The position numbers and the translations under genes are program-made. Below, piece by piece: positions 18,096 through 26,940 of a stretch of 64,000 nt of DNA. The stretch is from CBDCZI01 sp965224495 (GTDB lineage Bacteria > Bacteroidota > Bacteroidia > Cytophagales > JAAEPT01): positions 356,666 through 420,665 of the forward strand of contig CBDCZI010000025.1 in NCBI GenBank assembly GCA_965224495.1, in the 5' to 3' direction. The stretch's first letter is position 1. Each line of letters starts with the position of its first letter. A model generated the notes under the pieces. That model had not been told where the DNA came from. It saw nothing but the letters and a program-made list of their open reading frames with translations, and did no database searches.

Positions 18096-18473
18096 ATGGC
18101 TCGATTTGCTGGTGTTGATATCCCTGATAATAAGAGGGGTGAAATCGCATTGACTTACATCTTTGGTATTGGTAGAAGTGCTGCAGTAGCAATTCTTACT
18201 AAAGCTAAAATTGATGTAAACAAAAAAGTTAAAGATTGGAACGATGAAGAATCGTTAGAGATCAGAAGTATTATTACTACCGAATACAAAGTAGAAGGTG
18301 TACTTAAGTCAGAAGTCCAAATGGACATCAAGAGACTTATGGACATCGGTTGTTATAGAGGTTTGCGTCATAGAAAGGGTTTACCTTTGAGAGGGCAGCA
18401 TACTAAAAACAACAGTCGTACTAGAAAAGGTAAGAGAAAAACTGTTGCAAATAAAAAGCAAGTAGGTAGATAA
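18096..18473 (+). CDS. rpsM: 30S ribosomal protein S13
   Basis: A 125-residue head protein contacting the P-site tRNA. It shows ARFAGVDIPDNKRGEIALTY, GCYRGLRHRKGLPLRGQ and the basic ending TRKGKRKTVANKK. Its stop overlaps the rpsK ATG by one base. Confidence 0.99.
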   Translation: MARFAGVDIPDNKRGEIALTYIFGIGRSAAVAILTKAKIDVNKKVKDWNDEESLEIRSIITTEYKVEGVLKSEVQMDIKRLMDIGCYRGLRHRKGLPLRGQHTKNNSRTRKGKRKTVANKKQVGR

Positions 18474-18865
18474 TGGCAAAAGCAAGATCTGAAAAATCGA
18501 AGAAGCGAGTAGTGAACGTAGAGGCTCAAGGTCAAGTTCATATCAAAGCTTCATTTAACAATATTATAATTTCAATTACTAACAATGCTGGTCAAGTTAT
18601 TTCTTGGTCATCTGCTGGTAAAATGGGGTTTAGAGGTTCTAAGAAAAACACTCCTTACGCTGCGCAAACTGCAGCTGCTGATTGTGCTCAAAAGGCACAT
18701 GATTTAGGAATGAGAAAAGCAGAAGTTTTCGTTAAAGGTCCAGGGGCTGGTCGTGAATCTGCTATCAGAACTATCCAAAATACAGGTATTGAAGTTACTG
18801 TTATTAAAGACGTAACTCCTATGCCTCATAATGGTTGTAGACCTCCAAAAAGAAGAAGAGTATAA
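18473..18865 (+). CDS. rpsK: 30S ribosomal protein S11
   Basis: A 130-residue platform protein. The segments HIKASFNNIIISITNNAG, FVKGPGAGRESAIRT and the C-terminal DVTPMPHNGCRPPKRRRV are typical. It begins on the last base of the rpsM stop (TAATG). Confidence 0.99.
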   Translation: MAKARSEKSKKRVVNVEAQGQVHIKASFNNIIISITNNAGQVISWSSAGKMGFRGSKKNTPYAAQTAAADCAQKAHDLGMRKAEVFVKGPGAGRESAIRTIQNTGIEVTVIKDVTPMPHNGCRPPKRRRV

Positions 18866-18876
18866 TTTAGGAAAAC

Positions 18877-19482
18877 ATGGCAAGATTTACAGGACCAAGA
18901 GCAAAAGTTTCTAGAAGATTCAACGAGCCTATTTTCGGTGCAAGTAAAGCACTAGCGAAAAAAGCTTATGGACCAGGTCAACATGGACGTGGTAGAAGAA
19001 AGAAACAGTCAGAATATGCTGTCCAATTGATGGAGAAGCAAAAGGCTAAATATACTTACGGAGTTTTAGAAAAACAATTCTCTAACATCTTCAAAAAAGC
19101 GGCAGCTAAAAATGGTGTAACAGGTGATAACTTGTTACAATTATTGGAAGCTCGTTTAGATAATACTGTATTTAGAATGGGAATCGCTACAACAAGACGT
19201 GCTGCACGTCAGTTGGTTTCTCACAAACATATTACAGTAAATGGAGAGTTGGTGAATATTCCTTCTTATTCTTTGACACCAGGAGACGTAATTGCTGTTA
19301 AGACTCAGTCTCAAACAGTAGTGTCTATCTTAGATAGCGTTTCTTCAAGCTCAGTAGCTAGTTATAGCTGGTTAGAGTTTGATTCTAAAGAATTAGCGGG
19401 GAAATATCTTTCTATTCCAGAGAGAAGTGAAATTCCTGAGAATATTAAGGAACAATTAATTGTTGAATTGTACTCTAAGTAA
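18877..19482 (+). CDS. rpsD: 30S ribosomal protein S4
   Basis: A 201-residue primary 16S rRNA binder. It begins MARFTGPRAKVSRRFNEPIF and contains the S4 RNA-binding domain (LEARLDNTVFRMGIATTRRA, then QLVSHKHITVNG). It lacks the N-terminal zinc Cys cluster. It precedes rpoA. Confidence 0.99.
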   Translation: MARFTGPRAKVSRRFNEPIFGASKALAKKAYGPGQHGRGRRKKQSEYAVQLMEKQKAKYTYGVLEKQFSNIFKKAAAKNGVTGDNLLQLLEARLDNTVFRMGIATTRRAARQLVSHKHITVNGELVNIPSYSLTPGDVIAVKTQSQTVVSILDSVSSSSVASYSWLEFDSKELAGKYLSIPERSEIPENIKEQLIVELYSK

Positions 19483-19502
19483 GAGTAATTAAAATATATT
19501 TT

Positions 19503-20498
19503 ATGTCAATTTTATCCTTTCAAATGCCTGATAAGGTGGTAATGGAAAAAGCCGATGATTTTCAAGGGCTTTTCGAATTTAAACCACTTGAAAAAGGGTA
19601 TGGAATTACAATAGGGAATGCTTTAAGAAGAATATTACTTTCTTCTCTTGAAGGATATGCTATCACAGGTGTGAAAATACCAGGTGTTTTGCATGAGTTC
19701 TCTTCAATAGACGGTGTTGTCGAAGATGTATCTGAAATCATTTTAAATCTTAAGAACATTAGATTTAAGAAGATAGTAGATGAATTGGATGCTAAGACTG
19801 TTGTGAATATCCCTTTGAAAGGTATTACAGAGTTTAATGCAGGTATTATCAGCAAATACACAGAGGCTTTTGAGGTACTAAACCCAGAGTTTGTTATTTG
19901 TACTTTAGATAGCAAGACTGATTTAGAGGTAGAAATTACTATCGAAAAAGGTCGTGGATATTTACCAGCAGAAGATAATAAGCCATCAGAACAAGTGTTC
20001 GGGTTTATTCCAATTGATGCCATCTTTACACCTATTAAGAATGTAAAGTATTCAATTGAGAATACAAGAGTAGAGCAAAAAACTGATTACGAGAAGTTAA
20101 TTCTTGATATCAAGACAGACGGTTCTATTCATCCTGAAGATGCGTTGAAAGGTGCTGCTAATATTCTTATCCAACATTTCATGTTGTTCTCAGATCAAAC
20201 AATGACATTCGATACATCTAGTTCAGATGACGATGATATTGTTGATGAAGAAGTTCTTCACATGAGAAAATTATTGAAAACGCCAGTTAATGAATTGGAT
20301 TTATCAGTACGTGCTTACAACTGCCTTAAAGCTGCGAACATCAAAGTTCTTGGTGAATTGGCTAAGTTAGAAGTATCTGATATGATGAAATTCAGAAACT
20401 TTGGTAAAAAGTCTTTATCAGAACTTGAGCAATTGATTGCTGATAAAAACTTAACGTTTGGAATGGATCTCACTAAGTATAAAATCGACGAAGATTAA
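19503..20498 (+). CDS. rpoA: DNA-directed RNA polymerase subunit alpha
   Basis: A 331-residue subunit that assembles RNA polymerase. The N-terminal domain (about 1-230) contains FEFKPLEKGYGITIGNALRR and the dimerisation region; an acidic SSSDDDDIVDEE linker follows; the C-terminal domain (about 260-331) has TPVNELDLSVRAYNCLKAA and RNFGKKSLSELEQLI. It lies between rpsD and rplQ, the usual position. Confidence 0.99.
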   Translation: MSILSFQMPDKVVMEKADDFQGLFEFKPLEKGYGITIGNALRRILLSSLEGYAITGVKIPGVLHEFSSIDGVVEDVSEIILNLKNIRFKKIVDELDAKTVVNIPLKGITEFNAGIISKYTEAFEVLNPEFVICTLDSKTDLEVEITIEKGRGYLPAEDNKPSEQVFGFIPIDAIFTPIKNVKYSIENTRVEQKTDYEKLILDIKTDGSIHPEDALKGAANILIQHFMLFSDQTMTFDTSSSDDDDIVDEEVLHMRKLLKTPVNELDLSVRAYNCLKAANIKVLGELAKLEVSDMMKFRNFGKKSLSELEQLIADKNLTFGMDLTKYKIDED

Positions 20499-20503
20499 AT
20501 ATC

Positions 20504-21007
20504 ATGAGACACGGAAAAAAAATAAATCATTTAGGGAGAACAGCTTCTCATAGAAGTGCTTTGTTATCTAACATGGCTTCTTCGTTAATCGAAAGCAAAC
20601 GCATTACAACTACGGTTGCTAAAGCAAAAGCCCTTAAAAAATTCGTTGAACCTTTGATTACAAAATCAAAAGACGATTCAACACACTCAAGAAGAGTGGT
20701 TTTCTCTTACTTGCAAAACAAAGAGTCTGTGAAGACTTTGTTTGGTGAAGTAGCTGAGAAAGTAGGTACTAGACCTGGTGGATACACTAGAATTATCAAA
20801 CTTGGTAAAAGACAAGGAGATAATGCTGAAATGTGTATTATGGAGTTAGTTGACTATAACGAGTTATTAGTTAAAGACACTAAATCTGATAAACCAAAGG
20901 CTAAAAGAGCTAGAAGAAGTAAATCTGCTAAAGCAAAAACTGAAAATGTTGATGCAAAAGTTGAAACTGAAGCTAAATCTGATGAAAATACTGAAAGTGC
21001 AGAGTAA
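20504..21007 (+). CDS. rplQ: 50S ribosomal protein L17
   Basis: A 167-residue protein; residues 1-120 are the L17 fold (MRHGKKINHLGRTASHRSAL, RPGGYTRIIKLGKRQGD). The last 40 or so residues are a low-complexity Lys/Ala/Glu tail, a common extension in Bacteroidota. It is the last gene of the ribosomal block and is followed by a strong terminator. Confidence 0.98.
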   Translation: MRHGKKINHLGRTASHRSALLSNMASSLIESKRITTTVAKAKALKKFVEPLITKSKDDSTHSRRVVFSYLQNKESVKTLFGEVAEKVGTRPGGYTRIIKLGKRQGDNAEMCIMELVDYNELLVKDTKSDKPKAKRARRSKSAKAKTENVDAKVETEAKSDENTESAE

Positions 21008-21034
21008 TTTTGCCTTACATATTGGATAAAATTT

Positions 21035-21070
21035 AAAAAGGATTGGGCTTTCGCTCAATCCTTTTTATTT
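21035..21070 (+). terminator. Terminator after rplQ
   Basis: A 14-pair stem (21035-21048 with 21053-21066, one G-U, loop TTTC) whose outer part is A5/T5, followed by more T. It should end the ribosomal block. It physically overlaps the carA promoter. Confidence 0.9.
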
Positions 21071-21073
21071 TTG
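21043..21073 (+). promoter_or_regulatory. Promoter of carA-eno, overlapping the rplQ terminator
   Basis: TTG at 21043-21045 lies in the left arm of the terminator stem and TATTTTTG at 21066-21073 straddles its T tail; the spacing is 20 bases. Transcription would start near 21080, ten bases before carA. Confidence 0.65.
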
Positions 21074-21089
21074 TATAAAATTATATTAA

Positions 21090-22196
21090 ATGAAATATTC
21101 TACGAGAGAAAAAGCTTATTTAGTATTAGAAGACGGAACTGTTTTTGAAGGGAAGGCTATAGGTAAGATTGGAACAACTACTGGTGAAATCTGTTTTAAT
21201 ACAGGAATGACTGGTTACCAAGAAATCTATACAGACCCTTCTTATTACGGGCAGATTATCGTGAACACAACTTCTCATATTGGGAACTATGGCGTGTTGG
21301 CTGATGATGAGGAATCTAATTCTATTAAATTTAACGGTTTAGTTTGTAAATCATATTCTAGTATTGCGTCTCGTACAGATGGCGATGGTACTCTGGATGA
21401 TTATTTCGTCGATAATGGCGTGGTAGGTATCTCAGATGTGGATACACGTGAGATAGTAAGATACATTCGTCACAAAGGGGCGATGAATGCTATTATTTCA
21501 TCAGACAATCTAGACGTCGAGAAATTGAAAATTGAGGTGAAAGCAATTCCTTCAATGGCTGGTTTGGAGTTGGCTTCTAAAGTTTCTACAGAAAAAGCCT
21601 ATTTTGTAGGTAAAGAAGATGCAAAATATAAAGTTGCGGTCCTTGATTTAGGGATTAAGCAAAATATTTTGAATAACTTTGTGGATAGAGATTGTTATTG
21701 TCAAGTGTTTCCCGCTAAGACTTCTTACAAAGAGATGAAAGCATGGAGTCCTAGTGGCTTCTTTATCTCTAACGGACCTGGAGACCCATCAGCTACTACT
21801 TATGCTATCGATACGGTAAAGGAAGTATTAGCGAATGATGAGGTGTTATTTGGTATCTGTTTAGGGCATCAAATCACGGCATTGGCAAATGGAATTTCTA
21901 CTTATAAGATGTTTAATGGACACCGTGGGTTAAATCATCCAGTGAAAAACTTGGAAACAGGTCTTTCTGAAATCACGTCTCAAAATCACGGTTTTGCTGT
22001 GAGTTCTGAAGACGTAACAAAAAGTAATACTGTAGAGTTGACTCATACAAATCTGAATGACGAAACAGTAGAGGGAATAAGAATAAAAGGTAAAAAAGCA
22101 TTTACCGTTCAACATCATCCAGAGGCAGCACCAGGTCCACACGACTCGGTGTATCTGTTTGATCAATTTGTATCATTATTAGAATCAAATAAATAA
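21090..22196 (+). CDS. carA: Carbamoyl-phosphate synthase small subunit
   Basis: A 368-residue glutamine amidotransferase subunit that feeds ammonia to CarB for arginine and pyrimidine synthesis. The N-terminal domain starts at AYLVLEDGTVFEGKAIG with GMTGYQEIYTDPSY; the class I GATase domain has the nucleophile in GICLGHQ (Cys near 257) and the HHPEAAPGPHD His/Glu pair near 342. carB is not adjacent; eno follows eight bases later. Confidence 0.97.
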   Translation: MKYSTREKAYLVLEDGTVFEGKAIGKIGTTTGEICFNTGMTGYQEIYTDPSYYGQIIVNTTSHIGNYGVLADDEESNSIKFNGLVCKSYSSIASRTDGDGTLDDYFVDNGVVGISDVDTREIVRYIRHKGAMNAIISSDNLDVEKLKIEVKAIPSMAGLELASKVSTEKAYFVGKEDAKYKVAVLDLGIKQNILNNFVDRDCYCQVFPAKTSYKEMKAWSPSGFFISNGPGDPSATTYAIDTVKEVLANDEVLFGICLGHQITALANGISTYKMFNGHRGLNHPVKNLETGLSEITSQNHGFAVSSEDVTKSNTVELTHTNLNDETVEGIRIKGKKAFTVQHHPEAAPGPHDSVYLFDQFVSLLESNK

Positions 22197-22204
22197 ATAG
22201 TAAA

Positions 22205-23485
22205 ATGGGAGTAATATTAGATGTTTTCGCTCGTCAAATTTTTGACTCAAGAGGTAACCCAACTGTAGAAGTTGATGTAATTACTGAAGAAGGTGTTTTA
22301 GGAAGAGCAGCAGTTCCTTCTGGAGCTTCTACTGGAGAGCACGAAGCTGTAGAATTAAGAGACGGTGGTTCTGACTATATGGGGAAAGGTGTTCTTAAAG
22401 CAGTTGACTTTGTTAATGGACCTATCGCTGAAGCGTTGATTGGATGGGATATTTTCGATCAAAGAGGAGCAGATCAAATGATGATCGATTTAGATGGTAC
22501 TAAAAACAAAGCTAAATTTGGAGCAAATGCTATTTTGGGTGTTTCTTTAGCTATCTCTAAAGCTGCTGCTGAAACTACAGGGCAACCTTTATACAGATAC
22601 TTAGGTGGTGTTAATGCTTGTACTTTACCAGTTCCGATGATGAATATCATCAATGGTGGATCTCATGCAGATAACTCTATCGATTTTCAAGAATTTATGA
22701 TTGCACCAGTTGGAGCAAAAACATTTTCTGAAGCAATCAAAATGGGAGGTGAAGTTTTCCATAACTTAGCAAAAGTACTTAAATCAAAAGGTCATTCGAC
22801 AAATGTTGGTGATGAAGGTGGGTTTGCACCTAACTTAGGGTCTAACCAAGAGGCTATCGAAGTAATTTTGGAAGCTGTTGAAAAAGCAGGTTACAAAGCT
22901 GGTTCGGATATCGTTATTGCAATGGATGCTGCTGCTTCTGAATTTTTCAATAAAGAAGAAGATGTTTACCACTTGAAATGGTCAACAGGAGACAAATTGA
23001 CTTCTGATCAAATGGCTGCATTTTGGGCTGATTGGGTTGCTAAATATCCTATCTATTCTATCGAAGATGGAATGGACGAAAACGATTGGTCTGGATGGGC
23101 TAAAATGACTGAATTGGTTGGAGATAAAATTCAAATCGTTGGTGATGATTTATTCGTTACAAACGTAGAAAAATTGAAACAAGGAATTGATCAAGGTATT
23201 GCTAACGCACTATTGGTTAAGTTTAACCAAATCGGTACGTTGACTGAAACTATTGATGCTGTGACTTTGGCTCAGGTTAATAAATACAACTGTGTAATGT
23301 CTCATCGATCGGGTGAAACTGAAGATACTACAATTGCTGATTTAGCTGTAGCTCTTAACACGGGACAAATCAAAACTGGATCTATGTCTAGAACGGATAG
23401 AATCGCTAAGTATAACCAATTAATCCGTATTGAGGAGGAATTAGGAGATACTGCTGTTTATTCAGGTATAGCATTCCAAAAATAA
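22205..23485 (+). CDS. eno: Enolase
   Basis: A 426-residue glycolytic enzyme interconverting 2-phosphoglycerate and phosphoenolpyruvate. Motifs include IFDSRGNPTVEVDV, the mobile loop SGASTGEHEAVELRD, VGDEGGFAPNL, the metal ligand in VGDDLFVTN, the catalytic Lys in LVKFNQIGTLTE and SHRSGETEDTTIADL. It is probably co-transcribed with carA. A UUCG hairpin terminator and an IS3 element lie immediately downstream. Confidence 0.99.
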   Translation: MGVILDVFARQIFDSRGNPTVEVDVITEEGVLGRAAVPSGASTGEHEAVELRDGGSDYMGKGVLKAVDFVNGPIAEALIGWDIFDQRGADQMMIDLDGTKNKAKFGANAILGVSLAISKAAAETTGQPLYRYLGGVNACTLPVPMMNIINGGSHADNSIDFQEFMIAPVGAKTFSEAIKMGGEVFHNLAKVLKSKGHSTNVGDEGGFAPNLGSNQEAIEVILEAVEKAGYKAGSDIVIAMDAAASEFFNKEEDVYHLKWSTGDKLTSDQMAAFWADWVAKYPIYSIEDGMDENDWSGWAKMTELVGDKIQIVGDDLFVTNVEKLKQGIDQGIANALLVKFNQIGTLTETIDAVTLAQVNKYNCVMSHRSGETEDTTIADLAVALNTGQIKTGSMSRTDRIAKYNQLIRIEEELGDTAVYSGIAFQK

Positions 23486-23502
23486 GATAGGTTATCCTAT
23501 TG

Positions 23503-23527
23503 AAAGGCGACTTCGGTCGCCTTTTTT
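23503..23527 (+). terminator. Terminator after eno
   Basis: AAAGGCGAC (23503-23511) and GTCGCCTTT (23516-23524) form a nine-pair stem with a TTCG tetraloop, followed by a T run. This is a textbook intrinsic terminator. Confidence 0.95.
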
Positions 23528-23557
23528 TATGCCTTTTTTTTAATAGATGCTCCAAAA

Positions 23558-23587
23558 TGCTCTTACCGATAAAAAGTTGGACTAGTT
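23558..23587 (+). repeat. Left inverted repeat of the IS3 element
   Basis: Begins TG at 23558 and ends with the 16-base perfect core AAAAGTTGGACTAGTT at 23572-23587, matching the complement of the right end apart from small gaps. Confidence 0.8.
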
Positions 23588-24392
23588 AAGCAGCTATTTC
23601 AAAGTTATACAATTCTTGTGGTGTTTTCATATTTAAAGCTGAGTGTGGAGCATAATTATTATAATCCTCAAACCATTCATGTAATTTATCCATTACAATT
23701 TTTGGTGTATCTAAGCAATTTTCATAAACGTAATCTCTTTTAAAGGTGCCGTTAAACGACTCACAAATTCCATTTGATTGTGGAGAATATGTAGGGGTAT
23801 TACAATCCTTTAGTCCCCATTTATTTAATTGTTTTCTCAAACCTTTCTCTATGTATTCAGGTCCATTATCATGAAGGAGTTCCAATTTATCTCTCTCAGG
23901 TAAACTCTCTCCAAATCGATTAAACAATGCTTCTTGAACCATCAATTCAATATCACAAGCCTGCATGTGAGCACCTGCTTTCCAGGATATAATTGAACGG
24001 TCACAACAATCAATTACAATTGCTACTCGTAACTTCTCACCGTTCCAACATTTTATGGAAGTAATATCACTTGCCCAACGAGTGTTAGATTTTTCAACAG
24101 AAACCTTTCCTGTATGCGCTCTATTACTACCTCGTGTTCTGTTCTTTTTAATAAGCAACCCCTCTTCTTTCATAAATCGATGAACTAGATATTTTGTTTC
24201 ATAGATACCATAATCACGCTTTAAAATCGCTAGAACTCGTGGTACTCCGTAAGTAGCTTTCTTTTTAACTATTTCTAACACCGCTTTTTTAAGCTTATCA
24301 GAAACAACTTTACGTTGAGTTCTTTTCCTTTTCGGATAAGACTTTTTTTTGTAAAAAACAGTCGAACGTGGTAACCCTAGTATTTCTATCAT
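23586..24392 (-). CDS. IS3-family transposase OrfB (DDE integrase domain)
   Basis: A 268-residue catalytic half of an IS150-type transposase. An HTH_21-type region (TYGVPRVLAILKRDYGI) is followed by an rve integrase core with the DDE triad: Asp in RWASDITSIKCW, Asp in LLHDNGPEYIE and Glu in GICESFNGTFKRDYV. The ATG at 24392 is probably not the real start: the same frame is open upstream through the end of orfA, and the functional product is expected to be an OrfAB fusion made by -1 frameshifting. Confidence 0.93.
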   Translation of the reverse strand: MIEILGLPRSTVFYKKKSYPKRKRTQRKVVSDKLKKAVLEIVKKKATYGVPRVLAILKRDYGIYETKYLVHRFMKEEGLLIKKNRTRGSNRAHTGKVSVEKSNTRWASDITSIKCWNGEKLRVAIVIDCCDRSIISWKAGAHMQACDIELMVQEALFNRFGESLPERDKLELLHDNGPEYIEKGLRKQLNKWGLKDCNTPTYSPQSNGICESFNGTFKRDYVYENCLDTPKIVMDKLHEWFEDYNNYAPHSALNMKTPQELYNFEIAA

Positions 24393-24430
24393 CTTATTTA
24401 AAGTAGTGTCAAACTCGGTAGCAAAAGATT

Positions 24431-24781
24431 CTACTTCTTGTTTTTTAGTCTGTCCAGTTCTAACTTTTTTTTTAGAATAGAGATGTGAAAAGCAGATTCA
24501 CCTAAAGCCTTTTTTAGCTCTTCGTTTTCTCTCTTTAAAACATCTAACTCAATTTTAGAGTGTAACTCACCCTTGTTTTTAATTCCCATAACAGCACCTC
24601 TTTTAGCGTCATTCCTCCATTTATAAATTTGACTGGCAATAAATCCATATCTTCTACAGAACTCAGGACAGGTTAATCCTGATGATTCCCATTCTGACAC
24701 AATATATGATTTTTGTTCTGAAGTATAAAACTTTCTTCCTCCAGCAGTAACTCGTGCATTTGCTATTAATCCTTCTATCAT
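24431..24781 (-). CDS. IS3-family transposase OrfA (HTH protein)
   Basis: A 116-residue DNA-binding half. The HTH is around SGLTCPEFCRRYGFIASQIYKWR (24640-24710) and a leucine-zipper-like coiled coil follows (DVLKRENEELKKALGE). Near its end, codons CTA AAA AAA AAG form an A9G run that fits the A-AAA-AAG slippery site of IS150-type elements. The stop is at 24431, while the orfB frame (-1) runs open across it. Confidence 0.92.
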   Translation of the reverse strand: MIEGLIANARVTAGGRKFYTSEQKSYIVSEWESSGLTCPEFCRRYGFIASQIYKWRNDAKRGAVMGIKNKGELHSKIELDVLKRENEELKKALGESAFHISILKKKLELDRLKNKK

Positions 24782-24803
24782 TTCTATCTAATTTTCAACT
24801 GAA

Positions 24804-24835
24804 AACTAGTCCAACTTTTAAATCGGTTAAGAACA
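24804..24835 (-). repeat. Right inverted repeat of the IS3 element
   Basis: On the minus strand it starts TG at 24835 and contains the same 16-base core at 24819-24804. Confidence 0.8.
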
Positions 24836-25241
24836 AAAAGAGAGGTGTAAGCGTCTTCCTACTTATTAAGCTGAAACGGGGCTTACCCTCACGAATAAAC
24901 ACGGACTTACGTCCTTTGGATTTGATAACTCTTTGAGCTATATTTAACATTCAAGGCACACACAATAGCTATAGTTAATACAGGTTTTAGTGCTTAGTCC
25001 AAAGGGTAGTGTTTTGAATGAAGTTTGGAAAATCCACGATTTTGTGTGTCTATTAAAAGAATGGAAAATTATAAATTTGGCTAAGTAATAAACCGAAAGT
25101 TGAGTTCTTAGAAATCCCTTACTATTCTTATACAAAACGTTATACTGCCTAATAATCATAAGTGAAATTAGTTATCATTTAGTTTGTTGTAAAAGGTATA
25201 AATAGCTATCTTTAAGCTACCTCACTGGATTTGACAGAAAT

Positions 25242-25451
25242 TTGATACCTGAAACTATAAACCAACTTATTGATGTTTTTGTTGATTCTCTCCAAACGGT
25301 AGGTTTTGGTTTTAGATACCTTAACAGAAATATAAATGGCAGATCTCCATTTCACCCCAAAGTTTTGAGTAGTAATCAAGTATTGGGAGGTGACTTTTCT
25401 AAGGTTGTCGTCGTTTTAATATCGGGCTCTGAGCAACCTTTATTTGTTTGA
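25242..25451 (+). pseudogene. Possible IS1182-like transposase N-terminal fragment
   Basis: The reading from 25242 (a TTG) gives IPETINQLIDVFVDSL, then GFGFRYL and NGRSPFHPKVL. This resembles the N-terminal region of IS1182-type transposases, where a VDxL segment is followed by GRPxYHPKxLL. Similarity stops after the HPK motif, and no catalytic DDE domain follows, so it would be a remnant. The match is from memory of the family pattern only. Confidence 0.4.
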
Positions 25452-25566
25452 CTTCAAGCATTGGTTTCTTGTCAGACTTTTACATTTCCTTCTCTACTAA
25501 CAAGTGATTATTACAATGTGAAATCATGGGAGATCAACGATGAAATCACAAAAAAAATAAAGCATA

Positions 25567-25603
25567 AAAAAACCTCAAGCACCATAGGTACTTGAGGTTT
25601 TAA
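25567..25603 (-). terminator. Bidirectional terminator downstream of nqrF
   Basis: Eleven pairs (25569-25579 with 25591-25601) with an inner ACC/GGT stem after one mismatch; A and T runs flank it, so it works on the minus strand for nqrF. Confidence 0.85.
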
Positions 25604-25623
25604 AATTTAACCTTATTAAGGTA

Positions 25624-26916
25624 TTATCCTCCGAAATCATCAAACGAAACATTTTCGTCTGGCACTCCAAAATCACTTGTCATTTTGATAACCGCTTGGT
25701 TCATCATCGGTGGTCCACAGAAATAAAACTCTATTTCTTCTGGCTCTTCGTGGTGTACTAAGTAATTGTCAATCACCGCTTGGTGAACAAACCCTGTAAA
25801 TCCTTCTCCTTCGTCCTCTAACGAAGATTTAGGGTTCCATTTATCTTCTGGAAGAGGGTCAGAAAGTACAATGTGGAAAGTGAAGTTAGGGAACTCCTTT
25901 TCGATTTTACGGAAATGTTCAATGTAGAACAATTCTTTTTTCGAACGACCACCATACCAATAAGATACTTTACGACCTGTTTTCAACGTGTGAAATAAGT
26001 GAAATAAATGCGAACGCATTGGAGCCATTCCTGCTCCTCCACCTACATATAACATTTCTGCTTCAGTTTCTTTGATGAAAAACTCACCATAAGGTCCTGA
26101 AATCATTACTTTGTCTCCTGGTTTTCTTGAGAATACAAAAGAAGAACAAATACCTGGATTTACATCCATCCATCCATTTTTCGCTCTGTCAAAAGGAGGT
26201 GTTGCGATACGAATAGTCAACATCACAATGTTTCCTTCCGCAGGGTGGTTAGCCATAGAGTAAGCTCTATATATTGGCTCAGGGTTTTTCATTTTTAAAT
26301 CCCATAATCCAAATTTGTCCCAATCTCCTTGGAATTCATTTGGGTTTGGATGATCATCAGGATGAGCTGTAATATCCATATCTTTGAAATCCACCTCAAT
26401 AGCAGGAACGTCAATTTGGATATAACCACCTGCTTCGAAATCTAAAATTTCTCCTTCAGGAAGTTTTACAACAAATTCTTTAATGAAAGTTGCCACGTTG
26501 TAATTAGATACAACCTCACACTCCCATTTTTTAATACCGAAAATCTCGTCAGGTATGCGTACTTGCATATCTTGTTTCACCTTAACTTGGCATGACAAAC
26601 GAACATTTTCAAGCTTTTCTGATCGTGACAAGTGTCCTTCTTCAGTAGGGAGTACATCTCCTCCTCCTTCGCTAACTACACATTTACACATGGCACAAGT
26701 ACCTCCACCACCACACGCAGATGGTAATAAGATATTTTGCCCTGAAAGCGTACTTAGTAGAGTTGAGCCTGCAGGAACTACTAGTTCCTTCTCCCCATTG
26801 ATTGTGACGGTCACGTCTCCGCTCTGAACGAGCTTAGCTTGTGCGTACAACAAGATGAATACTAACATGAGTATTACAACTGTAAACGCAACTACCGATG
26901 CAATGATTGGTAACAT
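25624..26916 (-). CDS. nqrF: Na+-translocating NADH:quinone reductase subunit F
   Basis: A 430-residue membrane-anchored flavoprotein that takes electrons from NADH into the Na+-NQR complex. An N-terminal membrane helix (MLPIIASVVAFTVVILML) is followed by a 2Fe-2S domain (SACGGGGTCAMCKC, with the fourth Cys in RLSCQV), an FAD domain (YRAYSMANHP) and an NAD domain (GGGAGMAPMRS, CGPPMMN). The frame is open from a TTG at 26943, but that would place the start inside the promoter; the ATG at 26916 fits the family start. nqrA-E are not adjacent, which is unusual. Confidence 0.95.
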   Translation of the reverse strand: MLPIIASVVAFTVVILMLVFILLYAQAKLVQSGDVTVTINGEKELVVPAGSTLLSTLSGQNILLPSACGGGGTCAMCKCVVSEGGGDVLPTEEGHLSRSEKLENVRLSCQVKVKQDMQVRIPDEIFGIKKWECEVVSNYNVATFIKEFVVKLPEGEILDFEAGGYIQIDVPAIEVDFKDMDITAHPDDHPNPNEFQGDWDKFGLWDLKMKNPEPIYRAYSMANHPAEGNIVMLTIRIATPPFDRAKNGWMDVNPGICSSFVFSRKPGDKVMISGPYGEFFIKETEAEMLYVGGGAGMAPMRSHLFHLFHTLKTGRKVSYWYGGRSKKELFYIEHFRKIEKEFPNFTFHIVLSDPLPEDKWNPKSSLEDEGEGFTGFVHQAVIDNYLVHHEEPEEIEFYFCGPPMMNQAVIKMTSDFGVPDENVSFDDFGG

Positions 26917-26940
26917 ACTACTATAATTTTTTATGAACCA

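Larger units (their letters stand above)
23558..24835 (-). mobile_element. IS3-family insertion sequence, apparently complete (1278 bases)
   Basis: The element carries orfA and orfB on the minus strand. Both ends start TG and share about 30 bases of imperfect inverted repeat: the left end reads TG-CTCTTACCGAT then AAAAGTTGGACTAGTT, and the complement of the right end reads TG-TTCTTAACCGATTT then AAAAGTTGGACTAGTT. AAAA flanks both sides (23554-23557 and 24836-24839), compatible with a 4-base target duplication, although the low complexity makes this less certain. All catalytic residues are present, so the copy may be active. It lies just beyond the eno terminator. Confidence 0.85.
24836..25623. 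other. Intergenic, mostly decayed accessory DNA
   Basis: Apart from the transposase-like fragment at 25242-25451 and the terminator at 25567-25603, I find no gene, repeat or RNA here. The DNA between the IS3 element and nqrF has the look of eroded mobile-element sequence. Confidence 0.5.

Noticed and set aside
19562..20023. Minus-strand 153-codon ORF within rpoA
   Set aside because: Long but antisense to rpoA; composition follows the complementary coding strand.
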